This document shows positions 38,201 to 49,500 of a stretch of DNA of 64,000 nucleotides, in pieces. The notes under the pieces were generated by a model. The model was given only the letters and a program-made list of their open reading frames with translations, ran no database searches and was not told the origin of the DNA. Origin of the DNA: Nomia melanderi (lineage: Eukaryota; Arthropoda; Insecta; Hymenoptera; Halictidae); contig NC_134999.1 in NCBI RefSeq assembly GCF_051020985.1, positions 38,873,660-38,937,659 on the forward strand, in the 5' to 3' direction. The position numbers and the translations under genes were made by a program. How positions within the stretch are numbered: the first letter of the stretch is position 1; each line of letters starts with the position of its first letter.

Positions 38201-39911
38201 GGTTTCGATTTAGGAGAGCTCGACTGCTGGCGAAGTTTATATGCATATCAGATTTATTCAGGTCTCATTATCCTTTTTATCATTCGTTACAAAGACTATC
38301 GTGCATTCCAATTGAGAGAGACATATCTTAATCTCGGTAAAACTTAAACTCTCGATAATACCTTGGAAACTTCGATTAATGAACCGATGCGCAATCGAAT
38401 CTTCTCGAACAGCTAACACTTGCACCGAACGAAAGTTACCTCCATTAACCACGAGTTAATTACGATTGAACGTTCCTACCAATTCCAATGCTTCCAATCC
38501 CATCCACTCTCCAAGACGAATTCCAGGTTCCGAAAAAGAACGAACTCGGTCTCCTAAAAAATACCAAATATCCGCCAAGAATTCGAACGCGCCCAGACTC
38601 TCCGCTTTCACAATCGATGCCCGGCGAAAAATCAGATCGATATTAATGACCGGCGACCCGACGTCGGTGTTCCGCGCGCAGAGAAACACGGGGAATGAAA
38701 AAAGCGGTAGAGAACAGCTCTGAACGCGAATTTCTCAACCACCTGATCGTTTCCCCCGCGAGAGAACCGTACGGTTTCTCGATTCCCGGCGTGCACCGGA
38801 TTGCGTGCTCCACGCAGCGCGCGTGCCTCGGGCGCGGGTGTGCCCTCTCGACGCGTTAAGGCTCACGCAGACTCGTGCCCCGGCACCCACACGCGGCAAC
38901 GAGAGGAGAATCAACCGTGAGTCGGCCACGATATCGTCCACGTCGAGATACCGCGGCGCTATAATAATTTCGCGAGCCGGGCGGACTGCTCGCGCCTGTT
39001 CGTCATTTCCGCGCGCGTGCAACTAATATCGCCCGTGGACATCCTCGAGGGCTGAGCGTTCTTTCGCCAGGTGATCCGAGGAACAGGCACGTCGAGTCTT
39101 CTAACAAGCGCGGCCGATTCAGAAAAATCGTTGCCAATTTTTTGCTACCGGAGTCTGACGAGTTGCGTTTCAATAGTTAGCTCTGGCAAAGCTGTTTCGT
39201 CTATTGTTCCTGGATTAATGTGAAATCGGGCACTTTAAATGTGCAGAGATTCGAGAGTTTGGGGATTGTGAATTTGTTCGTGGGTTCTCGCGTGTGTAGG
39301 CTTGATTTATGTGTAGAGAATATCCGAAGTTTCATGCCGAAGTTAATAGAAATACGTCATAGCGTTGGAAGTAAAGGTATTTAGATTATGCAAATTGGAG
39401 CTATGCGAGTATTTGTACGCTTAATTATTAGTTGGACGGTATGCGAACGAATGCGCGAGTCACTGTAAATGACTGGTTTGTTTCAACGGAACGCGAGTAT
39501 GTTTAACTTAAATACTAACATCTGTGGTCGGTTATCTAACGGTAACAACAAGATTGTATGTCGGAAAAAGGAACGATGAGACCCGGAGGCTGGAATTAGA
39601 GCGCGTAAACCACACAGTAAATTTTATCGTCTACAATGTTGATGCTGTAATATTAGATTAATAGTGATATAAATGAAACGTAACAAACATACAGGATAAC
39701 ATGTAAGAATTTATATTCCCAATAATTCAAGCTTAGTCATAAGTGGTTTCTTATGATAATGACTTAATTGAGAAATCTGGCAGTCGACGCGTTAACGATG
39801 GTACAGTCTATATTAAATAAATTATTACAGAGAACCTGTAGCACTAGTGTCAATGTTTATAGCCGCTGTCGCGTGTATTGCCGTGTGTAATCAATTAAAC
39901 TCTTACCACAG
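35233..39911. other. Non-coding stretch
   Basis: No recognisable gene. A perfect 8-bp stem with a 3-nt loop (CGAGCGAT-CGC-ATCGCTCG) lies at 36839-36857. The 36.7-37.4 kb part is CpG-rich. The 39.1-39.9 kb part is AT-rich and plain. Open frames (for example 35277-35675) show no family signature. Confidence 0.6.
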
Positions 39912-39939
39912 ACACACACACACACACACACACACACAC
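39912..39939 (+). repeat. (AC)14 microsatellite
   Basis: Fourteen uninterrupted AC units. This is the longest pure dinucleotide microsatellite in the window and is likely length-polymorphic. Confidence 0.98.
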
Positions 39940-40600
39940 GTAAATCAAACGAAACCAGTAAAAATCAGCCTCATATAAGTTCCCAAACATTATCTGAAAC
40001 GATCCATTCGTCTGCCAAAGTAATCACCCGTATAAAACCAAACGTACACAAAATTAATAAAACGCCACACGCGCGTGCGAGCCACGGATAAAAAGGTACG
40101 TTCGTGGCACAAAAAGTTCAAAGAAAATTGAAAAACTGGAACTAATCGCCGCCTCGAACGTTAATCGATCGTATCTCCCCCGCCGTCCCCCCCAGGCATC
40201 CTCCATCTTAATTACAACTGTCTACTCGGTTGCCAATAAAATCCGGGACGTCCATAAAATCGACGCAAAGCCCTAAATTTACGACGTTTCAAAGGCATCG
40301 GCGATCGTCGATCAAGCGTGGTGCCCCACCGCACCGCCGCGGATCGTACAATGTAAACACCGGGCGTAATTTCACAGCGCATTAAAATCAGGGATTACAC
40401 TCGGCGGCGGCGTGTAAACGGTGTCCGCGAGCTGGCTCACGCCCGAGTACATCCGCGTGCGCGTTATAAAACGCGTTTCCACTCGCCGGGCTTAATCGAC
40501 CGGAGCAGAATGTCACCGACTATAATCCACTTACAACAATTCACTGCCAATACGTGGCCACGTAACGAAGAAACAAGTGGCCGAGAGGCAACGGCGTGTC

Positions 40601-40624
40601 GGCGGCGGCGGCGGCGGCGGCGGC
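40601..40624 (+). repeat. (GGC)8 tract
   Basis: Exactly eight uninterrupted GGC units, read as poly-Ala in one frame. Part of the CpG-dense segment. Confidence 0.95.
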
Positions 40625-40857
40625 TGCGCTCGTCCTCGTTATCGTGTCCGCAGCCGGTCGTCCTCGGCGCGCGAACGAGGCGCGATCAGGATCGCCTCGA
40701 AGAGAGCTTTTCGCCAGGCACCTATATTTAGAAATCACCTGGGCTGGAATCGAGGAATCTAATAAATTCCGGGGAAAGACATTAATGCGCGCCCGTTCCG
40801 AAGGTGTACGCGCTGCGAGCGTGCTCGAGCGAGAGGGCCGAGAGATCGAATGGGATC

Positions 40858-40872
40858 GAGAGAGAGAGAGAG
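40858..40872 (+). repeat. (GA)n run
   Basis: Fifteen bases of alternating GA inside a longer purine-rich stretch. Resembles a GAGA-factor (Trl) binding tract. Confidence 0.85.
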
Positions 40873-41056
40873 GACGAGCGACGCAGTCGGAAAGAAGCGG
40901 AGCGGGGAGAGAGGGAGACGTGGACACACACGAGAAGAGAAAAATAAGGAGCCTCCGACGACGATATCCGCACCGAGGAGACGAAGGACAGCTAGGTGAA
41001 AACGAGATGGTAACCTGGATATCGAGCGGCAGTGAAAGGGAGACGAAACGATCGCA

Positions 41057-41085
41057 GGGAAGAGGGAGGGAAGAGGGAGGGAAGA
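41057..41085 (+). repeat. 11-bp purine tandem repeat with G-quadruplex motif
   Basis: GGGAAGAGGGA is repeated 2.6 times. It supplies five GGG tracts separated by loops of 4, 1, 4 and 1 nt, which fits the quadruplex consensus. Confidence 0.85.
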
Positions 41086-41232
41086 ACACGGGCCCGCTAT
41101 CTCGCGGGGGAGTAGCCGGCCAGTACTTACTCAAAGAGCAAGTCAACAGCGGCAGCTCGTTGCTAACTTATGAGCAACCGGAGATCCCCCGGCCGATTAC
41201 TAATGGGACTAGTACTACCAGTAGAAACTCAC

Positions 41233-41277
41233 CACCGTGGTAGGGACGCGCGAGCGTAGAACGAGAAACTTCGACAT
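41233..41277 (-). other. Possible first coding exon, minus strand
   Basis: On the minus strand a purine-rich leader runs into an ATG (41277-41275). Fifteen codons, MSKFLVLRSRVPTTV, end exactly at GTG|GTGAGT, a good splice donor in phase 0. Two TAGteam sites lie about 90-100 bp upstream. Without splicing the frame stops after 20 codons. The peptide is too short to recognise, and ATG-plus-donor pairs of this size arise easily by chance. Confidence 0.1.
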
Positions 41278-41363
41278 CGTTCTCTCTTCGTCCCCCTCGT
41301 TCCTGCCACCCTCGCCGGTTTTTCGCTTCGCGAGGCCTCTTCGCCTCCTCCCCGGGCTTTCGT

Positions 41364-41380
41364 CTACCTGCGTCTACCTG
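41364..41380 (-). promoter_or_regulatory. Two CAGGTAG (TAGteam/Zelda-type) sites one helical turn apart
   Basis: The decamer CGTCTACCTG is repeated directly at 41361-41370 and 41371-41380. Each copy holds CTACCTG, which is CAGGTAG on the minus strand, the optimal Zelda (Vielfaltig) heptamer of Drosophila. The 10-bp spacing puts both on the same face of the helix. Confidence 0.45.
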
Positions 41381-41537
41381 CTATTTTAATAAATACAAGC
41401 AACGACGCGGCCGCAACGGTCTACAGGCGGTTTTAGAAACGTAACAAATGGTTACACGTCAGGCACAAGGTACTTAAGAAAGGCCCGAGCTGCCGCACTA
41501 AATCATAGAAATCGTACGGTATAAATTACGCGAGCGG

Positions 41538-41559
41538 GCGAGCGAGCGAGCGCGCGCGC
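41538..41559 (+). repeat. (GCGA)3 running into (GC)5
   Basis: Three GCGA units are followed by ten bases of alternating GC. A compound CpG microsatellite. Confidence 0.85.
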
Positions 41560-43899
41560 CCGCACAATGACCGCGCGAGCGCGAGATCACGAAACTTGAC
41601 GATACCGCCGGTAACTCGTTGCAGGAAGACTTCATCCGCGGGCTTTCGACTTTTATCGAGGCTTTCTTAACAGGTTTATGTAACTTCCTCGGGTGAAGTG
41701 GCTCTGTGAAGTTTGAATTATCTCTTCAAAGATCTATCTCCGCTTCTCTTTGTCTTACTTTCTTTATCTTCCGCATCTTCTGCCGGTCTGATTGCTCCAT
41801 TTCTCGAGTCGGGCAGTTTCAAGTATTCTTATCAACGCTAATCGTGACTAAATGAGATAGAGTAAACAGCTTGAAAGGTAATTCGCCGTTAAAGTACATC
41901 TCCCTATTCGGTTAATAAAGTGGTAGGACTCGCGTCGAGTTTAAACACAGCCAACATTGTTTCGATTGCATTGAAACTCATTCGACTGTTCACTGGTATG
42001 GAGAATATTAGACAATCCTGTATACTTGCCGCGAACGCTCGAAATCCGCGGTCCATTTCACGCCGACAATAAGCACCGTCGAGAGGTGCGTGTGAACCGA
42101 GTCCGGTGATTTAGATGAAACAATGTGGTAAGTAGATCGATGAATAACGCATACCGGCGTCCACTTAAACGAATTCCACCGGTGCCGAAGTAACGCGCGT
42201 GTCGTAACGGCATCGATTGCGATCATTAACAATGCATATTAGGAAGGGTGCCGCGGACGATGGAAAAATGAATCACGACGCGAGAACGTGCTCTTCATTG
42301 TCTGTCCGTTGAACCGTGGAGCAGCCGCAGTTATTCACGCTAGCGCAAACAATACGCGGAACGCGTTCACGTAGGAAACAGGGTGGGTGGAACAGGGCGA
42401 GATACGCTCCGCGCGGCGCACAATTAATTATAATAATTAGTGTCCGGCCCGGAGGACAAGTCGTCGCGCGCGCTAACACGAACGCGTCGCGTCTAAGCGA
42501 TGCACGCGATCGTTTAATCCCTGGCCTTGGCTGGCTCGCCGGAACCTTCCGCGCGTAATTGTCCACCGTTAAAATTCTAATACTTAATCGCGCCATTACT
42601 AAACTGTACAACAAGTTATTTAGTTGCTCGTGAAACCATCGTATTATGGCAGACTTGTATCGAAAGTTTACGCCGGTACTTTTGCAATATCGAGATGTAA
42701 TTACAAATTGCCCTGCTTTAATGTATTCCCAGTTTTTAAAGGCTTTCCAAGCACAGTACAAACACACGACTATCGCCTAAAAGCGATTAAAAGTTAACGT
42801 ATCTATCCACCATTGAAATTAAACGTGTTCTCCGATTTTTCGCCGTTCATTATGAAACCCCAACGATTTCCGTGCTCGCGCCTGGCTGAAATCAACGCAA
42901 CGAATCTCGATCCCAGGAATTCCGTATCGGGATACTATGCAGATTTCTCATTAGCACGCCTATCAATCAGATAACGCGCAACACATTCTGCCCGTCGGTG
43001 TAATACACGAAAAACAAAAATCTGCAGCAAGGTTCGCCAGCGTTTCAATTTCAAATGAGATATCAACTTTTCCGTGTAACCTCGGATTGAACCGTGCCCC
43101 GGTTCAGCACGTGGCACCGCGTATTAACATGTCCCGTAGGTGTTCGCGGGATCTGGCGGCCCCTCTGTCTTTTTCCGTTCTCGTTTTCAGCGCGCGATCA
43201 ATGGCGGCCAGTGTGTAATTGGAATGTAATCGTCGTAATTACCGAACGATCCGATCGATCGATCGAAACGGTCCGGCGCGAGGAGCTCGCGCGCCGAGCA
43301 CGCCGCGCCGGTGAAACGCGCGTCAAGTGGCTCTCGCGCATGATTTATCGATCGACCGACAGTCACGTGAGCCCGGGATGCGTTTTATCGGTGCCGCGTT
43401 ACATAAGCGGCTTGTAATCGAATCGGGAACACGCCGGGAGGTGCTCGGCGATCCCGTTCAAACGAGAAGAACGCGAAAATATTGATTAGGGCCGTTTCTC
43501 CGGGGAACATTTTAACGCTTCTCGAGCTGCAAATGAATTTCCACCGTCGGCGCGCGGTTCCTAAGAGATCTGAATATTCTCTTTGTAGACGCGGGTCTAT
43601 GATTATATCGTTATCTTGATGACGCGAATTTAATACGTGCGATATTTCTTGCGGGAAGTGTTGGAAATGGGCAAACGCAGTTCCAATTAGTTTCGATCTT
43701 TTCCTCCGGCCCAAACAATCTTATTTTCTAATACCAGCCGTAACTAATAAGCTAGTCAAAACATAAAATTTGACTTTCCTCGTACGTTGGCCGAACACTG
43801 CAGGTCTATTTTCGTCTATCTCTGAAAAATTACGTTGACACCTGTAATTATCGTCGGCCAATTATCCGCTAACAAATCGTTTCACCGGGATCAGCGTGA

Positions 43900-43920
43900 G
43901 CATGTGTGTGTGCACACACG
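43900..43920. repeat. 21-bp alternating purine-pyrimidine palindromic run
   Basis: Strict alternation over 21 bp, including the perfect 14-bp palindrome GTGTGTGCACACAC at 43906-43919. Prone to Z-DNA or cruciform structure. Confidence 0.85.
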
Positions 43921-46525
43921 GATTCTTATCGAGATTTTCGTACGTTATCGCCAGTTCATTTCCACGGATACGCGAACGCGCCGGTCACATTTAATTACCG
44001 TCCAATGAGCCGGAGCTTATTAAGCGTCGAGTCGCCGCGCTGCGTTACGACTGAAATCAATCTCGCTCGAGATCGATTAGCCGCGATCGCGGCGCGGTCA
44101 CGGGTGCTCGGCTGAATCGATTTCGTGTCTCGATTTGTTCGCTGCCCGGGTAAACTCGCCTCGATCGAGGATTATTGGTTCCCTGGTCTTTCAGCCGCGC
44201 GCCTACGAGAAAAAAAAGCCTATCCTCGCGGAAATGATCTGCCGCGTAAAATATCCCGCGATTAGAGCGGCGCTGCGGTAACACGCGAGATGATAACGAG
44301 ATCGTATCGTGGCATCGCGGTGGCCGCTAATTAAATCCTTGATTTATTCCTCGTTTCGCGGCGCGAGCCCGCGCGCGCGATTTCAAATTCGCGCCACCAG
44401 TTTATGATAATCCCCGATGAACGACTCCCCTCCGCACGCGGTAAATCGTTATCAAACGGATACGATAAAACGTCTCGGCGATCTTAATGTCCGATCGGTT
44501 CCGCGGTCATCGGGGAGACCTTTTACAGTATATAGAGCGGTTCGATTAATCGCTCGATAAATCGGCAGATCGGGGAACGAGGGAAGAACCAGCCGCGCCG
44601 CTGGCGAGCCGATCCAGGCGTCCCGCGGGACGTATAAAACGCGCGGCGACGTTGTCGCGGAAGAAGCCGGTGACACGAGAGCAACGCGTGCCACAATTCA
44701 CGACGGAAAATGCGGTATCTCAGACGCGGCTGAGGTGGTACCCGTGGCCTGGATACCGATCGACAGATACCTATCGGCCATCGAAGCGCGCGCCGCAACG
44801 CGCCGATGACGGGGATTGAAATATAAGGGCGGAAACGCGGACAATTAATTGCATTATAAATTCTGCCGCGGGACCGGTCCCGCGAACAATCAACTGAAGC
44901 GAAGGCGACGATCGTCGCGCTGTGAACCTGTGTTAGCGTTTCAACTTCTTAAGCTGTTTACTTTTCAAACGGATCTTTCGTTGCAACAAATACGCGACAC
45001 TGTACAGAGAAACGACTATCCGCTAACTGGGCAACTCGATCGCAATTAATTAATCAAACGTGTTCGTATTAACGATGGGCAAATGCAAGGGACGGCAACT
45101 GAACGCTCTCGCCCCTTACAAACAGAATCCCATACAGGATCCACCGTGTTCCCGATATCAGGGTAGCTGCATCAGCCAATAAAGGCCAGCCGTAGCCGAC
45201 CCGGTCTAAACACGCAACTAACGCAGCGGCTGCGAAGGGTTGAACCGGGACACCGAAACGTATAAATAGCACCGGGCGGCGAGCGACGATCGAGCCCAGA
45301 TGGAGGGGGCCAGAAAAGAACCGGCGAGCCGCCCCCGGGGGAAAAATGTTCTACACGCATCGAAAGGGGATACAGCGTCGGGTGTTGATCTAATTAAAAT
45401 TACAGGCAGCCTATTAGCTACGCGAGTCCCGGAGCAGCTTCGATACCGGTAACAACGAAACGGCCACGAGCGGGAGTTAACTTATGGTGGCGTGCAAGAG
45501 AGAAACCGCCGCTCGAGACCGTGGGCTCGGGACCGGCGGTGGCTAACGAAGCCTGGATTTAGTAATTGTTTTGTTGCGTATCGCCCGCAGTGCGCGGGCC
45601 CCGCTCGACGCGCCATTACTGGTTCTACATTGTAAAACACTTCTCATTGATAGCACGAGCCTCTTTGAGCGAGGCTAAGATGACGCCGGCTGCGAGCAGA
45701 TAGAGGAGCCAAGGGTTTCCTGGTCGCCCTGTCCGTTTTGTTGATGCGCCTGTGGGACGACCCGGCCCCGATAAGTCGGCTATACCGCCTGGAACATGTA
45801 AACTCAGTCGTGCGCTCTTGTTACTCTCGTTTCCGCGATTACGCTAACGCTGAAACGCATTAATCAGCGCGAACCGCAGAGAAAGTACACTGTTCCTGCC
45901 GGGAACGCACCGAGCGTACCAACAGTTTGATAAGTCGACGATAAAATCGGTAGCTAGAGAAATTTCCTGTTACGTCTGTCAGTGACAAAACCGTCGGGAA
46001 TAACCGACACGCGCGAGCCGTGTCATCGGCGATGTTAACGCTAATCCGAAGACAGCTCGCGTTCAACCGGTCGGCGACGAGTGACACCTTTATCCGCGTC
46101 GCGTCGGAGCGGGCCGATTCCGAGGAAACGGCAAACGGACCGATGGGAATGCGTGTGTCCAGGCAGAATCGGAGCGGTTCCCGGGGCGAATATTAGAAAG
46201 TTTATTGTGTCTTTATCTTTGACGATCGGGCCGCTGCCCCGCGCGGCTGGTGTGTGTTCGCGCGTACCTGCAACGCGCCGCGCCGGTGTACATATTGCGC
46301 GGCGGGCTCGTTCGAGTCGAACGGTGCGGCGGCGCGGGAGAGCTATCGACATTCCCGATTGGACAAAAATCCGGCGAGCCGGGCCCAGTGACTCAGAACT
46401 GGAAGCACTTTACGAGACGGTGAGCCCGGCGTCACGTTTCGCGAATAAAGAGCAATAAATTACTCGCGGTATCGGTAATCGGCCGCGGCCGGCACAAAAC
46501 CCAATACGTTTCCACTAGCGTTGCT

Positions 46526-46549
46526 GCGGCGGCGGCGGCGGCGGCGGCG
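46526..46549 (+). repeat. (GCG)8 tract
   Basis: Eight uninterrupted GCG units. Third such tract of the same length and orientation in the window. Confidence 0.95.
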
Positions 46550-49500
46550 AGGTTCTCTTCCCGCGTTGTCCACGTGTGCTCGCCGACCGTGATTTCGCGC
46601 CAATCAGGAACTCGGGCGTTCTATGGAAATAAATCGCCGGGGACCGCGGAAACCGCCGCCGGAATCGTAGCGTTCCTCCGACGGATGAATTAGAGCAAGG
46701 AATGATTAAAAGACGCCGGCAACGACCCGACCGCGCGGTGCGGCGGGAGATCGATAGTATTACAGGGGGTCCCGTGCGGTCGGGTAATTAAATGGCGACT
46801 GATTTCTATAAATTACCCTTTTTACCTACGCGCCGCGCCGCTTAATCGGGGTTTATTGGCTCCCGTTACGCGGCCGCTGATCACCGTTTTCCGTGTACCG
46901 GGAGACCGTTGAGAGGTCCTGCGAGCTCGCGCTACCGTAACAACCGCGTAAAATACGCCGGTTCTTTGGTAGACTTCCTGCGTCACCTGTCTTTTTAAAT
47001 CTGTTTTATGTATACCAGTTTCCATGTGTAACAGAGAAATATTATCGCAATAAAGAATCCAGTCGCCGCCGATAATCTTCGGTATAAATATATTGGCATG
47101 AAAACGTCAAAACGGTTTTATGTCAATTGACATTTAATTTAAGACCGGTATTAAGCTGTACGGGCCTGATTTAAGTGCGCGCGCGGGGATCCAATTAACC
47201 AATTCCGTTTTGACCCGATAAAACCGCGAAGAATATTAAACGTGTATTTCCTTCGGTCAACGGTACCTCGTTTTCCACTGTTCGAATGCTAATGAGCGCG
47301 CCGAGGAATTCTTCTTTTATAAGCAATAACCGCGGCCGGAGCGGAAAGCCTACCGGTGAGACAATGGAGGTTCGGCTTGAATCGGGTTTCCGTTGCGGTT
47401 ACCGGAGAAAATCGACCGTCCCGTCGCGAACTGTCGCGGCAGGACCGTCCATCGACGTCGACGAAACAGGAATGAGAGAGGCGCACGCGTGACCGTCCGA
47501 GATGCGGCATGCGAAATCGCCGCTGCGGAGATCGGTAGGCATTGCTATTTGTCGAGATAGTATCTGGATGGGTGTAGCGAGTTATTATAGTCAGAAGAGC
47601 GGTCCCTCGCCGTCGATGGGAGTCCCTGAACCCTCCGGAACCCTCTTTCCTCTTCCTTCGAGTCGTTTCCAGGCGTTTCTCGCGTCTCCTGGCTCCTGCG
47701 TCCTTTATCTTTGTCCGTGTGGCGTTTCGACGCACGGGAAGCGGGAAACCGGAGAGAGGCCGTTATCGATGGCAAAAGGCTCGACGAAATCCGTCGCGTG
47801 GCCATCAATTATCGGCCACCGTGCGGCACGCACGTAACCGTACGTCCACGCCATAAAGCATACTCCTGCCGCAACATCTTGCATAATTCTTTCGCCTCCC
47901 TCGTTCTATACTACCCTTACGTGACCAGGATTCCGTGGCGAACGAAGGATGCTCGGATAGTTATTCGGTAATGATGCGATGAGAACTATTTCTGATTGGG
48001 TTCGAGATTAAATTGTCATCTAGAATGTAAATCACTGAAACTCGAACTCGTAAAATCGAGTCAAATTCTAAAGACATTTCGAAATTGAATCGTTCTCCTT
48101 CAAGGAGATTTCTAATTGGAAGTAATCGGAACAAGACGTACTTACCGAGCACTCCGTATATCAGAATTTCACTGCCAGAGATTCCTAATACGCGTGCCGG
48201 TTGGTTGTAACGATGAAAATCGCGAGGAACGTGCGAACCTCTTTCGCGGATTATTCCTACCGCGAGAGATACGCGTGGAATTCCAAACGGCGCGCTCCGT
48301 TCCTCGTTTTCTGGTATCGAGCGATTCGCGGTCGTAACGCGCGAGCGGGATCGCGGTGAATAAAAGCCGGTATTTCGTGAGTTACAGGCATGGAAACCGG
48401 GCACGGCAACGGCGCCTGTGCGTTTACGCAGCCGCGTGTGGGCAAAACGGAGTCTCCCAGTTGGCGCCACGGCAGCCATCGCGCTCCGCCTCGGAAACCA
48501 ATAATTTACCGTTGCGTGCGAATGGCAATATAGACAATAATATTGTACCGTAATGTTCGTATATCGTAAGGGGGGCCCATTGTCAGCCGCGTAAACGCCG
48601 GTCTGTCCTTCTCTCTCGCGCGATTACCGTGTGGCGAGACGTTATCGGGCCCCGAGACGTCGCTCTCGCGTCGACGACGCCGGATGTCGGCCGAGAACCG
48701 TGGCACGAGACGTTTGACAGTGGACGCGTAGAGTGGAAGGCGGGTTTTATACTGATTTATCAACTGGCAACGTCCACGGGAACGTTGTCGCCAGATAGAA
48801 AGGCTTTTATTTCAATTGTACGCCCGCGAACGATACCGCGATCGCTGTTAAATGGGTGATAATGGGTCATCGATACCGGCTTATGGAACCATTGCACTTG
48901 ACTGACTGCCCCGTGGAGGCCATTTTATTTTAATATTTCATTTGCCCGAGTGAAACGCAAGAGTTACCGACTCTTGCTCTTTGTTAACGGCTAAGCTGAA
49001 ATTAAGCCTGCATTGTAGAACTTATCTAGTCGTATATACCGATGCATTTGATTGGTAAAAATCATTCGAGTTTGATAGATGTTTCGAACGAAACGTTGAA
49101 GATGGAGGAATCGTTCGTCCAGAAATCCGATAGGAGAACGGTTTCTAAAGCATTTTCTTTGCATTTTATTAAGCCTGCGATACCTAGATTCCTCGACGCG
49201 ACTGAGATTAACACGGAGCGCACAGAAACCAGTTGCTTTTTAATTTCTCGAACATTGTCCGCGTTTCCACCCTCTCCCTGGCATTCTGTAGCAGGCAGAG
49301 GCAACGGTAACACAAGGTAACAGGCTTGATTTAGTGACGTCGCGGCGTTGCTCGTGTAACGAGGCACAGAAATGATTAATTTCACGGTAATTACCGGTTA
49401 GTTGGTTAAAATTACTCGACCCGTTGAGCCGGAAGGTTTCCCTGCCGCTCGAGATTTGTGCGTCTGGACGGTGCGACGTATAATTCAACGGCTCCGGGAC

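Larger units (their letters stand above)
40380..41420. promoter_or_regulatory. CpG-dense, promoter-like segment
   Basis: This kilobase combines very high CpG, a (GGC)8 tract (40601-40624), a GAGA run (40858-40872), a purine-rich G-quadruplex repeat (41057-41085) and two CAGGTAG sites 10 bp apart (41364-41380). On the minus strand it also has two splice-donor-like words: GTGAGT at 41232-41227 and GTAAGT at about 41131. Known Drosophila biology links GAGA factor and Zelda sites to promoters of early developmental genes. Open frames of about 200 codons on both strands mirror each other and are best explained by stop-poor composition. No initiator or TATA element is decisive, so direction and start are uncertain, with the minus strand slightly favoured. 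Confidence 0.35.
41421..46525. other. Non-coding stretch, alternating CpG-rich and AT-rich
   Basis: No recognisable gene. A homeodomain-type cluster of overlapping TAAT/ATTA cores lies at 42421-42440, and a TATCAATCA word at 42961. A (CGAT)n run lies at 43252-43265. A pyrimidine tract ending in TTTTCAG at 43190 looks like an acceptor but leads to no convincing exon. TATAAAA at 44633 and TATAAATA at 45261 are isolated TATA-like words. A perfect palindrome CCCCCGGGGG lies at 45332-45341. Confidence 0.55.

Noticed and set aside
38604..38614. GCTTTCACAAT, reverse complement of part of bantam
   Set aside because: Only 11 bases match, the seed is not conserved and no hairpin is seen.
40541..41243. 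Open frames of about 200 codons on both strands, the plus one with a poly-Ala/Leu/Val start like a signal peptide
   Set aside because: The plus frame has no ATG before the hydrophobic part, which is just the (GGC)8 tract. The minus frame covers the same DNA. Low stop density in CpG-rich sequence explains both.
43191..43366. TTTTCAG acceptor, open frame and GTGAGC donor
   Set aside because: The donor is weak, the peptide is Arg-rich and unrecognised, and the segment contains a (CGAT)n run.
2992..45268. TATA-like words at 2992, 40465, 44633 and 45261
   Set aside because: Such words are expected every few kb on each strand. None has a clear initiator or downstream gene.
47961..48479. 172-codon minus frame with an internal GTAAGT donor
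   Set aside because: No recognisable peptide, no acceptor or clear start. Donor words this good occur by chance.
48891..48900. ATTGCACTTG, resembling the miR-92 seed
   Set aside because: The match ends after 10 bases and no hairpin partner is present.
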